Part shown: in pieces, positions 47,510-58,320 of the stretch
How the letters are laid out: every line of letters starts with the position of its first letter
Numbering within the stretch: position 1 is the first letter of the stretch
From: Actinoplanes oblitus
GTDB taxonomy: Bacteria; Actinomycetota; Actinomycetes; Mycobacteriales; Micromonosporaceae
Length of the DNA stretch: 64,000 nucleotides
Assembly: GCF_030252345.1 (NCBI RefSeq)
Contig: NZ_CP126980.1
Location: forward strand, 186,001 to 250,000
Direction of reading: 5' to 3'
Position numbers and translations under genes: made by a program
Notes under the pieces: generated by a model
Databases searched by the model: none
What the model saw: only the letters and a program-made list of their open reading frames with translations
What the model was told of the DNA's origin: nothing

Positions 47510-49042
47510 GTGGATGACCTCCTGGTGGCTCTGGCCGGTAACCCCGCCCTGCCGCCCGCGCTGGTCGACCGCCTGATCGGGCTGGCCGACGAGGAACTCG
47601 CGGGCGCGCTCGCGGCCCACCCCGCACTCACGAACGCTCAGGTCCGCGAGCTGTCCGGCCGGTTCGAGCCGGCCGCTGTCCGGCTCGCCTACGACGGCCG
47701 GCTGTCCGCTGACGACTGGGACGAGCCGGTCGGGACGACCGCCTGGGCGCCCGTCGCCCTGGCCCTGCTCGACGCGGGACGCGGGCGGCCCGGCTGGGCG
47801 CGCCGGCTGGCCGCCGAGACCGACCCGGAACTGCGGCAGGAGCTGGCCGCCTGCCCGGACCTGCCGCCGGACGTGCGGGAGCTGCTGGCCGCCGACCCGG
47901 ACCCGGAGGTCGTCGCCGAGCTCGCCTGGCGGACCACCGATCAGGAGCTGCTCGCCCGGCTGGCCCGGCACCGGCACGCCGAGGTGCGGGTGATGGTCGC
48001 GGCGAACCCCGGCACGCCGCCGGAGCTGCTGGCCGCGCTGGTCGCCAACGACCCGCCGCCGGACGCCTGCCTGGTCTGCGACCGGGAACCGATCCCGTTC
48101 GTGCACGATCCGCACTGCTCCCGGACGGACTGCACGCTGCCACCCGGCGCGGCCTGCGACGGCAGCCACGAATCCGCTATCCACAGCCTCCGGTACCAGG
48201 CTGTGGATAACCCCGCGACGCCGCTGTCGTGCCTGGTCAGCCTGGCCGGCGCGGAGTCGGCGACGCTGCGCTGGACGCTCGCGGCGCGGTCCGGGCTGCC
48301 GGCCGAGGTGGCCGCGCGGCTGGCCGGCGACCCGGTCCCGGGCGTACGCCACGCCCTGGCCGAGAACCCGGGACTGCCGGACGAGCTGATCCGCCGGCTG
48401 GCCGCCGACCCGAACCACGAGGTCCGGCGCCGGCTGGCGCACAACCCGGCCGTCCCGCTCGACGTGCTGGCCGAGCTGGCCCGGACCACCCGGATCGGGC
48501 CGGTCCTGCTGTCACGGATCGAGGCAGCTACCGATCGGGAGGTCCGGCAGCTCGCCACCGCTGCCGACCCGGCGGTACGGATGCTGCTCGCCATGCGTCG
48601 CGACCTGCCCGCCGACGTGCGGGACGGGCTCGCCGCCGATCCGGACGCCAAGGTGGTCGCGGCGGTGGCCGGGCATCCGGGCTTCTCGCCGGAGCGGCTG
48701 GCCGGCATGGTGGCGGCCCATGGCGTACGCGTGAAAAGCAGTGTCGCGGCGAACCCGGAGGCGCCGGCGGACCTGCTCCTCGACCTCGCCCGGCGGGATC
48801 CGCGCGTGCCGAAGGCACTGCGCGAGATCGCCCGGCACCCGAACGCCGGCGCCGCCGCCCTGGAGTGCTGCCTCACCGACGAGCGGGCCCGGCCGATCGC
48901 GGCCGGACACCCGGCGCTGCCGCCGGACCGCGTCGCCGAGCTGCTCGGCGACGCGGATCCACGGGTGGCGGAGTCGGCGGCGGGCAACCCGTCGCTGCCG
49001 ATCCCGGAGATGTCCCGCCTGATCAGCGACCGAGCGCGCTGA
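47510..49042 (+). CDS. LRV-type repeat protein with a cysteine cluster
   Basis: 510 residues from the GTG at 47510, with GAGGA ten nt upstream. It consists of about 24-residue helical repeats of the leucine-rich-variant kind: DPNHEVRRRLAHNPAVPLDVLAELA, DPAVRMLLAMRRDLPADVRDGLA and others, on both sides of an insert. The insert holds Cys187, Cys190, Cys203, Cys208 and Cys216 together with His residues (VCDREPIPFVHDPHCSRTDC). LRV proteins of Azotobacter carry a 4Fe-4S cluster at the N-terminus, so metal or Fe-S binding is a fair guess. No enzymatic domain is visible; likely a binding scaffold. The 3' end overlaps the convergent LLM gene by 20 bp. Confidence 0.83.
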   Translation: MDDLLVALAGNPALPPALVDRLIGLADEELAGALAAHPALTNAQVRELSGRFEPAAVRLAYDGRLSADDWDEPVGTTAWAPVALALLDAGRGRPGWARRLAAETDPELRQELAACPDLPPDVRELLAADPDPEVVAELAWRTTDQELLARLARHRHAEVRVMVAANPGTPPELLAALVANDPPPDACLVCDREPIPFVHDPHCSRTDCTLPPGAACDGSHESAIHSLRYQAVDNPATPLSCLVSLAGAESATLRWTLAARSGLPAEVAARLAGDPVPGVRHALAENPGLPDELIRRLAADPNHEVRRRLAHNPAVPLDVLAELARTTRIGPVLLSRIEAATDREVRQLATAADPAVRMLLAMRRDLPADVRDGLAADPDAKVVAAVAGHPGFSPERLAGMVAAHGVRVKSSVAANPEAPADLLLDLARRDPRVPKALREIARHPNAGAAALECCLTDERARPIAAGHPALPPDRVAELLGDADPRVAESAAGNPSLPIPEMSRLISDRAR

Positions 49043-49889
49043 GCGCGGCCCGGACCTGCGGGATCGGATCCGGGCCGAGCGGCCGCAGGACGACCGTGCC
49101 GGTGCCGGCGTCGACCAGCGACCGCACCTTGTCGGGCACCTCGGCGGCCGGGCCGATCAGCGAGAACATCTCGGACGGTGGCACGCCGAGCCAGCCGGCC
49201 TGGTCCTCGACCATCCGGCCGGTGATCTTCGCGGCATCCGCCGGATCGTCGTTGACGTGCAGGTACGTAAAGACGATCAACTCGTGCTCGGCGCCGGCAC
49301 CACCCCGGCGGATGTGCGTGAGCGCCGACTCGATCTCCGCCGGGCCGTTGCCCTCGGCCAGGATCGTCCCGTCCGCGACCCGGCCGGACAGTTCCAGCGA
49401 ACGCGGTTTCACCACCCCGGTGACGATCGGCGGGACCGAGGCCGGCGGGTGCACCAGGCGGAGGCCGTCGATGCACACCTCCCGGCCGTTGAGCGTCACC
49501 GTCTCGCCGCGCAGCAGTCCCTGCACCGCGACGATGGTCTCCTCCAGCATGGCCAACTTGGACTTGGGCTCGACGCCGACCTGGCGCATCCACTCCGGCA
49601 CGCCGTGTCCGAGACCGGCCACCAGCCGGCCGGGGTGGACCCGGGCCAGCACGGCCAGCTCCATGGCGAGCAGGGCCGGGCTGCGCAGCGGCGCCGGCGC
49701 GATGCCGATGCCGATCCGGATCCGGGAGGTGGCGGCCAGGGCCAGGGCGGCCGTACTGATCGAGCCGGCCCAGCCGAGATCCTCCACCACCCAGAGGTCG
49801 TCGGCACCGGCCTCCTCCACGGCGGCGGCGAAGGCGGGCAGGTCCGCGGGGGACAGGTCGCGGTCGAACATCACTCCGATGCGAGGCAT
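49023..49889 (-). CDS. LLM class flavin-dependent oxidoreductase
   Basis: 288 residues, a TIM-barrel F420- or FMN-dependent enzyme of the luciferase-like class. Typical blocks are WVVEDLGWAGSISTAALALAATSRIRIGIGIAPAPLRSP, VHPGRLVAGLGHGVPEWMRQVG and SLELSGRVADGTILAEG. Actinobacterial members often use F420, but the cofactor cannot be read directly. The ATG shares one base with the helD stop, so the two genes are co-transcribed and coupled. The substrate is unknown. Confidence 0.9.
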   Translation of the reverse strand: MPRIGVMFDRDLSPADLPAFAAAVEEAGADDLWVVEDLGWAGSISTAALALAATSRIRIGIGIAPAPLRSPALLAMELAVLARVHPGRLVAGLGHGVPEWMRQVGVEPKSKLAMLEETIVAVQGLLRGETVTLNGREVCIDGLRLVHPPASVPPIVTGVVKPRSLELSGRVADGTILAEGNGPAEIESALTHIRRGGAGAEHELIVFTYLHVNDDPADAAKITGRMVEDQAGWLGVPPSEMFSLIGPAAEVPDKVRSLVDAGTGTVVLRPLGPDPIPQVRAALSALGR

Positions 49890-51895
49890 CAGCCGATGTT
49901 AAGCGGTTCAGGTAGCGGCTTGGCGTGCATGACCGAGAGCCGGGTGACCGCGCGGGTGAGGACCACGTAGAGACGGTTCAGGCCGCGCGGCTCGGCGGCC
50001 ACGATGTCGGCGGGCTCGTGGACGACGACGTGGTCGTACTCCAAGCCCTTGACGACAGTGGCCGGGACCACAGTGACGCGCGCCTCGGCATCGACGTCGT
50101 CGGGCGTCGCGTGCGCGATGCCGGCCGCCGTGAGATGCCCGCGGATCCGCTCCACAGCGGTGTCCGCCGCGATCACCGCTACCGAGCCCTCGTGCTCCAG
50201 CGCCGCCGTGACCTCGGCCAGCGTGCGCGCGTCCAGGTCGGCCGGGTCGGCGACCGGCACGATCACGAGATCGCCGTCCCGGCGCAGGGAGACCGCTTCG
50301 GGCACCTGCACGCCGAGCGCCGGCAGGAGGCGGTTGGCCAGTGTCACCACCGCTTCCGGTACGCGGAAGCCGACGGTCAGCGGCACCACCGCGGCGTCCG
50401 GCTTGCCGAGGTGAGCCAGGATGTCCCGCCAGTCGGTGGCGGCCCACGGCGCGGTCCCCTGGGCGAGATCGCCGAGCAGGGTGATCGAGCCGTGCTCACT
50501 GCGCCGGGCGATCGCGCGGGCCTGCATGGCGGACAGGTCCTGCGCCTCGTCGATGACCACGTGACCGAAACTGTTCTCCCGCTCCAGGAGCCCGGCGGCC
50601 TCGTCGAGTAGCAGCAGGTCGCCCGCCGTCCACTTGGCCGACTTGGCGGTCTTGGGTGGTTTGACCCAGCGGATCGCGTCCTGCTCCGGCTCGGTCAGCA
50701 GCTCACCGGCGGCCGACGGATCGGTCAGCAGGCCGGCGACCAGCGACTCCGGCGTGACGGCGGGCCAGCAGGCCTCGAGGAACTCGGTGACCTGGGGGAT
50801 CTTGCTCATCTTGCGGAGCCAGGACTCGCTCGGCGAGTTGCCGGTGCGGTACTCCGACTGGCGTTGCAGCAGGCCGACGACGCGGGCGCGGACCCGTTCC
50901 CGGCCGGTCGCGTAGGGCAGGCCCTCACGCCGGGCCTCGTCGACGATCCGGCGCAGCGGCTCGGTGTCGATCCGCCAGCGATAGGAACCGTCGGACACCA
51001 TGATCGGCTGGGTCGGTGCGGCGATCCGGCTCCAGAGCAGCCCGCTGAGCACCTCGGCCATCCGCGCGTCGTGCTTGACCAGCGCGGCCGCGGGCGAGTC
51101 GACGGCCTTGACCGGCACCCGCCCCACCAGGTCGTCCAGCGTGGACTGCTGGACCTCGACCTCGCCGAGCGTCGGCAGGACCGCCGAGATGTAGGAGAGG
51201 AACGCGGTGTTCGGCCCGACGATCAGCACCCCGGACCGGCGCAGCCGCTCCCGGTGCAGGTAGAGCAGGAACGCCGCGCGGTGCAGGCCGACGGCGGTCT
51301 TGCCGGTGCCGGGTGCGCCCTGCACGCAGATCGAGTCGGCCAGCTCGGCGCGGACCAGCTCGTCCTGCTCGGGCTGGATGGTGGCGACGATGTCGCGCAT
51401 CGGGCCGACGCGTGGCCGCTCGATCTCCGCGGTCAGGATCCGGCTGCTGGTGCCCAGCTCCTCGCCGCGATCGAGGTGCTCGTCCTCGAAGCTGGTCAGC
51501 TCGCCCTTGACGAACCCGAACCGGCGCCGGGTGGCGACGCCCTGCGGGTCGCGGACACTGGCCCGGTAGAACGCGCGGGACAGTGGCGCCCGCCAGTCCA
51601 GCACCATCGGCTCGCCGGCGTCGTCGGTGACGTGCCGGCGCCCGACGTGGTAGGCGACCTCCTCGATGTCGAGGCGGCCGAAGAAGAGCGGGGTGTCCGG
51701 GTCGTCGGCCAATTCCTTGACCCGGCGGGCCATGTGCCGGCCCAGCTGCTCGGCGGTGTAGGCGTCGCCGGCCACCTTGTCGCCGGTGGAGAAGAGGGCC
51801 TCGGCCCGGCCGCGCATCCGGCGCAGCGCGGCACGGGACTCGGAGAGGTGGGTGCGCTCGGCGGTGAGTTCGACGTCGAGATCAGATGCGGACAC
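49889..51895 (-). CDS. HelD/UvrD-like superfamily 1 helicase (RNA polymerase-associated type)
   Basis: 668 residues. The N-terminal 75 residues are a charged helical arm (ERTHLSESRAALRRMRGRAEALFS) followed by PLFFGRLDIEE, as in HelD/HelR. Helicase motifs follow: GAPGTGKTAVGLHRAAFLLY (motif I), VVIDEAQDLSAMQ (motif II), LLGDLAQGT (III), VGFRVPEAV (IV) and VVKGLEYDHVVV with LNRLYVVLTRAVTRL near the end. HelD proteins dislodge stalled RNA polymerase, and HelR variants protect against rifamycins. I found no rifamycin-associated element upstream. Coupled to the LLM gene. Confidence 0.92.
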   Translation of the reverse strand: MSASDLDVELTAERTHLSESRAALRRMRGRAEALFSTGDKVAGDAYTAEQLGRHMARRVKELADDPDTPLFFGRLDIEEVAYHVGRRHVTDDAGEPMVLDWRAPLSRAFYRASVRDPQGVATRRRFGFVKGELTSFEDEHLDRGEELGTSSRILTAEIERPRVGPMRDIVATIQPEQDELVRAELADSICVQGAPGTGKTAVGLHRAAFLLYLHRERLRRSGVLIVGPNTAFLSYISAVLPTLGEVEVQQSTLDDLVGRVPVKAVDSPAAALVKHDARMAEVLSGLLWSRIAAPTQPIMVSDGSYRWRIDTEPLRRIVDEARREGLPYATGRERVRARVVGLLQRQSEYRTGNSPSESWLRKMSKIPQVTEFLEACWPAVTPESLVAGLLTDPSAAGELLTEPEQDAIRWVKPPKTAKSAKWTAGDLLLLDEAAGLLERENSFGHVVIDEAQDLSAMQARAIARRSEHGSITLLGDLAQGTAPWAATDWRDILAHLGKPDAAVVPLTVGFRVPEAVVTLANRLLPALGVQVPEAVSLRRDGDLVIVPVADPADLDARTLAEVTAALEHEGSVAVIAADTAVERIRGHLTAAGIAHATPDDVDAEARVTVVPATVVKGLEYDHVVVHEPADIVAAEPRGLNRLYVVLTRAVTRLSVMHAKPLPEPLNIG

Positions 51896-52086
51896 GGGGC
51901 ATCCTCGGCAGACTGTTTCATCGGCTGCGCTCGCGTTTCCGGGAGGCGTGTCGGCCGCCGCCGGCGCGGGGACGTCCGCTGCGGTGCATGCTCACCACGG
52001 CCGTCAAGCGGCCCTAAACGCTACGCCTCCGGCGTCCGCTGTCCACCGATTTTTCGCCGGGTTTTCGCTCGGTCGAGAATGGGTGC

Positions 52087-52653
52087 ATGGCGGAGCGGGA
52101 GAACGTGCGGGTGACCGATGCGCGTACGTTGCGGGCGTTGGCGCATCCGGCGCGGATCGAGATCGTGGAGCATCTCAACGTCACCGGCTCGACGGTGACC
52201 GCGACCGAGGTTGCCGGGCTGGTCGGGCTCTCCCCCAGCGCGACCAGTTACCACCTGCGGGAGCTGGCCAAGTACGGGCTGGTCGAGCAGGCGCCGAGCG
52301 GGGACGGCCGGGAGCGGCGGTGGCGCAGCACCGGTAGCAGCCTGTGGATCGACGGCGACGCCGACCAGCCGGACGCCGCGGCCGCCGTGCGGACGCTGGT
52401 CGACCTCTACCTGACCCGGGACCAGCAGCGGGTGCGCGACTGGCTGGACCGGCAGCACGACGAGCCGGCCGAGTGGCGGGAGTCCAGCGCCATGATGGGC
52501 CAGCAGCTCCTGGTCACCCCGGCCGAGCTGGCCCGGCTCAGCGAGCAGGTGCGGGAGCTGATGGAGCCGTACCGGGTGCGGGAGCGGCTGGCCGATCCGC
52601 CGGCCGGGGCACGGAAGGTGGTGGTCCAGTACACGGCGTTCCCGCTGGACTGA
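52087..52653 (+). CDS. ArsR-type helix-turn-helix regulator
   Basis: 188 residues. The winged helix-turn-helix (about residues 10-95) has TLRALAHPARIEIVEHL and VAGLVGLSPSATSYHLRELAKYGLVEQ, close to the ArsR consensus but without the CxC metal site. The C-terminal half is a helical sensing or dimer region seen in ArsR proteins placed before MFS exporter genes. The exporter gene starts 62 bp downstream, and a long inverted repeat covers its start, which makes this protein its likely repressor. Confidence 0.9.
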   Translation: MAERENVRVTDARTLRALAHPARIEIVEHLNVTGSTVTATEVAGLVGLSPSATSYHLRELAKYGLVEQAPSGDGRERRWRSTGSSLWIDGDADQPDAAAAVRTLVDLYLTRDQQRVRDWLDRQHDEPAEWRESSAMMGQQLLVTPAELARLSEQVRELMEPYRVRERLADPPAGARKVVVQYTAFPLD

Positions 52654-52688
52654 CCATCGACAGCGGTACGCCCGCACGCCTTGCGCGA

Positions 52689-52715
52689 GCAGATGTGAAG
52701 GATTATTTTCGAAGT

Positions 52716-52732
<17 letters not shown>
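52689..52732 (+). repeat. Inverted repeat with 14-bp arms enclosing the MFS start codon
   Basis: GCAGATGTGAAGGA (52689-52702) and TCCTTCGCATCTGC (52719-52732) pair at 13 of 14 positions around a 16-nt loop. The loop holds the ATG at 52716-52718, and the left arm holds the only Shine-Dalgarno-like GAAGGA. It may be an RNA hairpin that hides the ribosome binding site, or a DNA operator for the upstream ArsR protein. Confidence 0.8.
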
Positions 52733-54787
<2,055 letters not shown>

Positions 54788-54865
54788 TCTTTTCGGAGCG
54801 GCCGCTTAGGCTCCTCGGACTTTCTCCCCGCCGCCCGCGCGGCCCCAAGTCCGAAGTCGGTGTCC

Positions 54866-56398
54866 ATGCGTTTGCGTGCCCTGCTCCGCCGCCTCGTTCT
54901 GCCCCCGGTCGCCGCCGGGCTCGCCGTGTCCGGACTGGCACTGCCCGCCCAGGCGGACGCCCTGGTCGGCTTCCCGGTGCTGCTGCTGAACATCACCGAC
55001 ACGGTGACAGTGCTCGACGGCCAGTCGAAGTCGGTCAAGTTCGACGTCTACAACCTCGGTGGCGTGGACGCGAAGAACGTCGTGATCGGCTTCGCCGACG
55101 GCCCCGGCCCGGTGCCGGCCGACCTCGGCTTCGTGCCGCCGGCCGGCTGCTCGGTCACCGCCTGCAAGCTCGACAAGCTGGCGGCCGGCGAGCGGCGCAA
55201 CTTCAGCTTCACGGTCCGGCCGGACGTGGCCTCGAAGACCAACCTGACCTCGCACTTCGACGTGACCACCACGGTCGGCGGCGAGGAGCACGACAAGGTG
55301 CAGCTGACGGTGGTGCGTACCACCAAGAAGGGCGTCGACCTCGAGCTCGCCGACATCAAGGACATGCGGCTGAACCGCGGCCAGTCCGCGGACCTGCCGG
55401 TGCTGGTGAAGAACACCGGCAACACCGAGTCCGGGCCGCTCGGCCTGGTGGTGGCCGCCCAGCCAGGAATCCAGCCGATCCTGAACTACCGCAACTGCGA
55501 GAGCGACGAGGACTTCGGCGGCATCGTCTGCGTCATCGACGAGCCGCTGGCCCCGGGTGAGTCGGCCACCCTGTCCCCGGCCACCCCCGCGAAGATCAAG
55601 GTCGGCGTGGACGCGCCCGGACCGGTCGATTACTTCACCGGCGTGGTCGCGGTCGGCCTGACCGACAAGTACGTGGCCGCCTTCGCCAAGCGGAACGCCG
55701 GCAAGAAGGGCACCGACCTCAAGCTGCAGAAGGCGATGTCGGTCGCGGCCCTGGGCGACGACATCGCGGACGGCCTCGACAAGGGCCTCGACGACGACCT
55801 GAACCCGGCCGACAACCTGACCGAGTTCATGGTCAAGGTGGGCAGGTCGGACGCGGACAGCAAGGCCATCGGCGGCGTCTTCCACGGCACCGCGGGTGAC
55901 GAGGTCACCGTCAAGGTGGGCACGCAGAACCTGGGCCCGACCGCTACCGTGCCGCTGAGCACCAAGTGGGTCGGTTACGTGCACGTCAAGGTGCCGGCCA
56001 ACGTGCGGCTCACCGAGGTCGACAAGATGTGCCTGCCGGGCACCTCGCCGTCGAAGGTCGACCTGGACGGCAAGCTGGACAGCCGGGACTGGGTCTGCCT
56101 GGTCATCGGGCAGCTGCCGAAGGGCGGCAAGAGCCTGTTCGCCTTCCAGGCGATGATCCAGGAGGGTTCGCACGACGCCGGGTTCGTCCAGGTGGACGGC
56201 GGGGTGCAGGACACCAAGCACAAGAACGACCGGGCCGCGCTGACCGTTGACGACGGGACCGGCGGCGAAGGTGGCGGGCTGGCCATCACCGGGCCGTCGG
56301 CGCTGCCGCTGGCCGGTGGCGGCGTGGCGCTGCTGGCGGCGGGCGTGATCGCCTTCCGGTTCGCGCGTCGCCGACGCATCGTCACCGTGGTGGAGTAA
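54866..56398 (+). CDS. Cell-wall anchored protein with LAITG sortase motif
   Basis: 510 residues from the ATG at 54866 (a GTG at 54860 is the alternative). A signal peptide ends near AQADA (about residue 31). The mature chain is beta-rich with CARDB/DUF11-like segments, for example SVKFDVYNLGGVDAKNVVIGF and DLPVLVKNTGNTESGPLGLVV. The C-terminus has LAITG at residues 472-476, a hydrophobic helix and a basic RRRR tail, which together form a sorting signal of the LAXTG type used by class E sortases. It should be linked to peptidoglycan. No sortase gene is in the window. A perfect 17-bp stem terminator follows. Confidence 0.88.
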   Translation: MRLRALLRRLVLPPVAAGLAVSGLALPAQADALVGFPVLLLNITDTVTVLDGQSKSVKFDVYNLGGVDAKNVVIGFADGPGPVPADLGFVPPAGCSVTACKLDKLAAGERRNFSFTVRPDVASKTNLTSHFDVTTTVGGEEHDKVQLTVVRTTKKGVDLELADIKDMRLNRGQSADLPVLVKNTGNTESGPLGLVVAAQPGIQPILNYRNCESDEDFGGIVCVIDEPLAPGESATLSPATPAKIKVGVDAPGPVDYFTGVVAVGLTDKYVAAFAKRNAGKKGTDLKLQKAMSVAALGDDIADGLDKGLDDDLNPADNLTEFMVKVGRSDADSKAIGGVFHGTAGDEVTVKVGTQNLGPTATVPLSTKWVGYVHVKVPANVRLTEVDKMCLPGTSPSKVDLDGKLDSRDWVCLVIGQLPKGGKSLFAFQAMIQEGSHDAGFVQVDGGVQDTKHKNDRAALTVDDGTGGEGGGLAITGPSALPLAGGGVALLAAGVIAFRFARRRRIVTVVE

Positions 56399-56408
56399 CG
56401 CTTCGCTT

Positions 56409-56445
56409 CAGTGAGGGCCGGGTGCGGTGCACCCGGCCCTCACTG
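56409..56445 (+). terminator. Strong hairpin terminator after the LAITG protein gene
   Basis: CAGTGAGGGCCGGGTGC (56409-56425) and GCACCCGGCCCTCACTG (56429-56445) form a perfect 17-bp stem with a 3-nt loop, 10 bp after the stop codon. There is no T-run, as is common in high-GC actinobacteria. Confidence 0.85.
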
Positions 56446-56460
56446 CATCCCGGGCCCTAC

Positions 56461-56640
56461 CGAGCCCGGTCGTTGTCGTTTCCGGTGCTCGGTGTGGGGC
56501 CTTTGTTACTCGCGGTCTCGCTGGGCCGGTCTTTGTCGTTTCCGGTGCTCGGTGTGCGGCCTTTGCTACTCGCGGTCTCGCTGGGCCGGTCCTTGTCGCT
56601 TCCGGTGCTCGCTGTGCGGCCTTTGGTGCTCGCGGTCCTC
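56461..56640. repeat. Three tandem 60-bp repeats between convergent genes
   Basis: Units of exactly 60 bp at 56461, 56521 and 56581 share TGTCG(T/C)TTCCGGTGCTCG and the following CGCGGTC. The array fills the gap from the LAITG gene terminator to the stop of the convergent aldo/keto reductase. As 60 is divisible by three and the unit lacks stops, all three forward frames stay open. One reads as a Cys-rich 20-residue repeat (CRFRCSVCGLCYSRSRWAG), but no start with a ribosome binding site supports it. Confidence 0.9.
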
Positions 56641-56642
56641 GA

Positions 56643-57599
56643 TCAGGGGTTGAGGATGGTGTCGAGGGCGGCGAGATCGGCGGCGGTGAGATCCCAGCTG
56701 GCCGCCGCGGCGTTCGCCTGGACCTGCTCGGGGGTGGTGGCGCCGGCGATGACGCTGGTCACCGCGGGGCGGGCGGCCAGGCCGGCGATCGCCACCTCGA
56801 GCAGGCTGTGCCCGCGCTCGGCGCCGAACGCGGTCAGCGCCTCGATGGTGTCCCAGTCGGCGGCCTCCAGCCAGGAGGCGTAGCGCTCCTGGGACAGTCG
56901 GGTGCCGGCGGCTGCTTTCTGGTCACGCCGGTACTTGCCGGAGAGCAGCCCCGAGTCAAGCGGGAAGAACGGCAGCAGGCCCAGTCCGAAGCGCTCGCAG
57001 GCCGGGACGACCTCGGTCTCCACCTCCCGGTGCAGCAGGCTGTACCGGTTTTGCGCGCTGATGAACGGGGTGAGGTCGGCCGCCCGGGCGGTCCAGTCGG
57101 CATCAGCGATCTGCCAGCCGGAGAAGTTCGAATTGCCGAGGTAGCGCACCTTGCCGGAACGGACCAGGTCGTCCAGCGCGGCAAGCGTCTCCTCGATCGG
57201 CGTCGCCGGGTCGGGCTCGTGCAGCTGGTACAGATCGATGTAGTCGGTCTCCAGCCGGCGCAGCGACGCCTCGACCGCGCGGATCAGGTAACGCCGCGAG
57301 CCGCGGGCGCCGAAGTCCCGTCCGTTCATCCCCTCCATGTTCATGCCGAACTTGGTGGCCAGCACCACCTCGTCCCGGCGGCCCTTGAGCGCCGCGCCGA
57401 GCAACTGCTCCGAGCTGCCGTGCGGGGTGCCGTAGATGTCAGCGGTGTCGAACAGCGTGATCCCCGCGTCGAGCGCCGCGTCGACGACCTCGCGAGTGCC
57501 GTCCGCGTCGAGCTTGCGACCGAAGTTGTTGCAGCCGATGCCGACCACGGACACGACGAGGCCGGATTCGCCGAGCCGGCGGTAGCTCATCTCACTCAT
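56643..57599 (-). CDS. Aldo/keto reductase
   Basis: 318 residues from the ATG at 57599; a second ATG at 57590 is possible. The TIM-barrel family signature is DTADIYGTPHGSSEQLLGAAL, with the catalytic Asp and Tyr. Lys is in VVLATKFG and His in YQLHEPDP. The NADPH region near the C-terminus is TSVIAGATTPEQVQANAAA. The sequence resembles the YajO/Tas-like group that reduces aldehydes and ketones. It is transcribed alone towards the 60-bp tandem array, which would form its 3' untranslated region. Confidence 0.92.
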   Translation of the reverse strand: MSEMSYRRLGESGLVVSVVGIGCNNFGRKLDADGTREVVDAALDAGITLFDTADIYGTPHGSSEQLLGAALKGRRDEVVLATKFGMNMEGMNGRDFGARGSRRYLIRAVEASLRRLETDYIDLYQLHEPDPATPIEETLAALDDLVRSGKVRYLGNSNFSGWQIADADWTARAADLTPFISAQNRYSLLHREVETEVVPACERFGLGLLPFFPLDSGLLSGKYRRDQKAAAGTRLSQERYASWLEAADWDTIEALTAFGAERGHSLLEVAIAGLAARPAVTSVIAGATTPEQVQANAAAASWDLTAADLAALDTILNP

Positions 57600-58318
57600 G
57601 TCCCGAACCTTAGTTCGCGGGTGGTGCCGGAGCCGGGAAAGAGGTACATATCGGTTGGTGTCTATTGACACCGGTTGTTACTCCTCGCATGCTGATGAGC
57701 ACTCTCGGGAAGGTGAAATCAGCCTTTGTCGGGTAGGCTCCAAGCCGCCGCGTCCATCGTGGACTCGCCCACGATCGGTTCACGATGGGCGCGGCCCATG
57801 CCCACTGGCCAGCCCGCCGCCCGAGGCCGCGCACGCCGCCGGGAGCGCCCGCCCGCCGCCCGTGCGCCGCCGCCCGAAACGCCCGCAGCAGCCGCCCGCG
57901 GCCGTCGGCCAATGCGCCCTCCCACTGCCGCCCCGAAGCGCCCGCCCGTCGCCCGTGCGCCGCCGCCTGGAGCGCCCGCCCGCCGCCAGCCGAAGCGCCC
58001 GCGGCAGCCGCTAGCAGTAGCCGTCCGCGGCCGTCGGTCAAAGCGCCCGCCCGCCGCGCCTGCGCGCCGTCGGCGAAGTGCCTGCCGTGGCGGGTGCGTC
58101 GCCGGCCGCAGTCCTCACGCACTCGATTCGAGCGCCAGGTCACACTCCTCGCGCGGCGGTCCGCTCGGTCGGGCCGCGGCCTCACCTTTGGCCGCGCGCC
58201 GCTTGCTTCCCTTGGCCGCCCGCGGTTGAGGCGGTTGTCGGTCAACTAGGTGCGTAGCGCGGCCTTTGCGGTTCGGTTGGGCGGGCCGTGGCTTTGGTGT
58301 TCCGCTGGCGAAGGTGGT
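57600..58318. other. Low-complexity GC-rich region without a convincing gene
   Basis: From about 57780 to 58100 the DNA is built from variants of GCGCCCGCCCGCCGCC and GCGGCCGTCGG, arranged as two imperfect copies of a segment of about 100-130 bp. Several frames are open on both strands and read as Ala/Pro/Arg or Gly/Arg/Ala-rich chains, a consequence of base composition. None has a ribosome binding site or a domain. Near 57759-57796 short motifs ATCGTG and CACGAT recur in both orientations. Confidence 0.5.
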
Positions 58319-58320
58319 GC

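Noticed and set aside
51896..52086. Rifamycin-associated element upstream of the HelD-type gene
   Set aside because: HelR genes can carry a GGGGCTTGC-type inverted repeat. I see no such sequence in the 191-bp gap, so rifamycin control is not supported.
56411..56653. 80-codon Cys-rich repeat peptide gene
   Set aside because: The frame starts inside the terminator hairpin of the previous gene and lacks a ribosome binding site. I kept it only as a finding on the repeat array.
57726..58229. Ala/Pro/Arg-rich 167-codon open frame as a gene
   Set aside because: No ribosome binding site, no domain, and equally open frames on the other strand; composition explains it.
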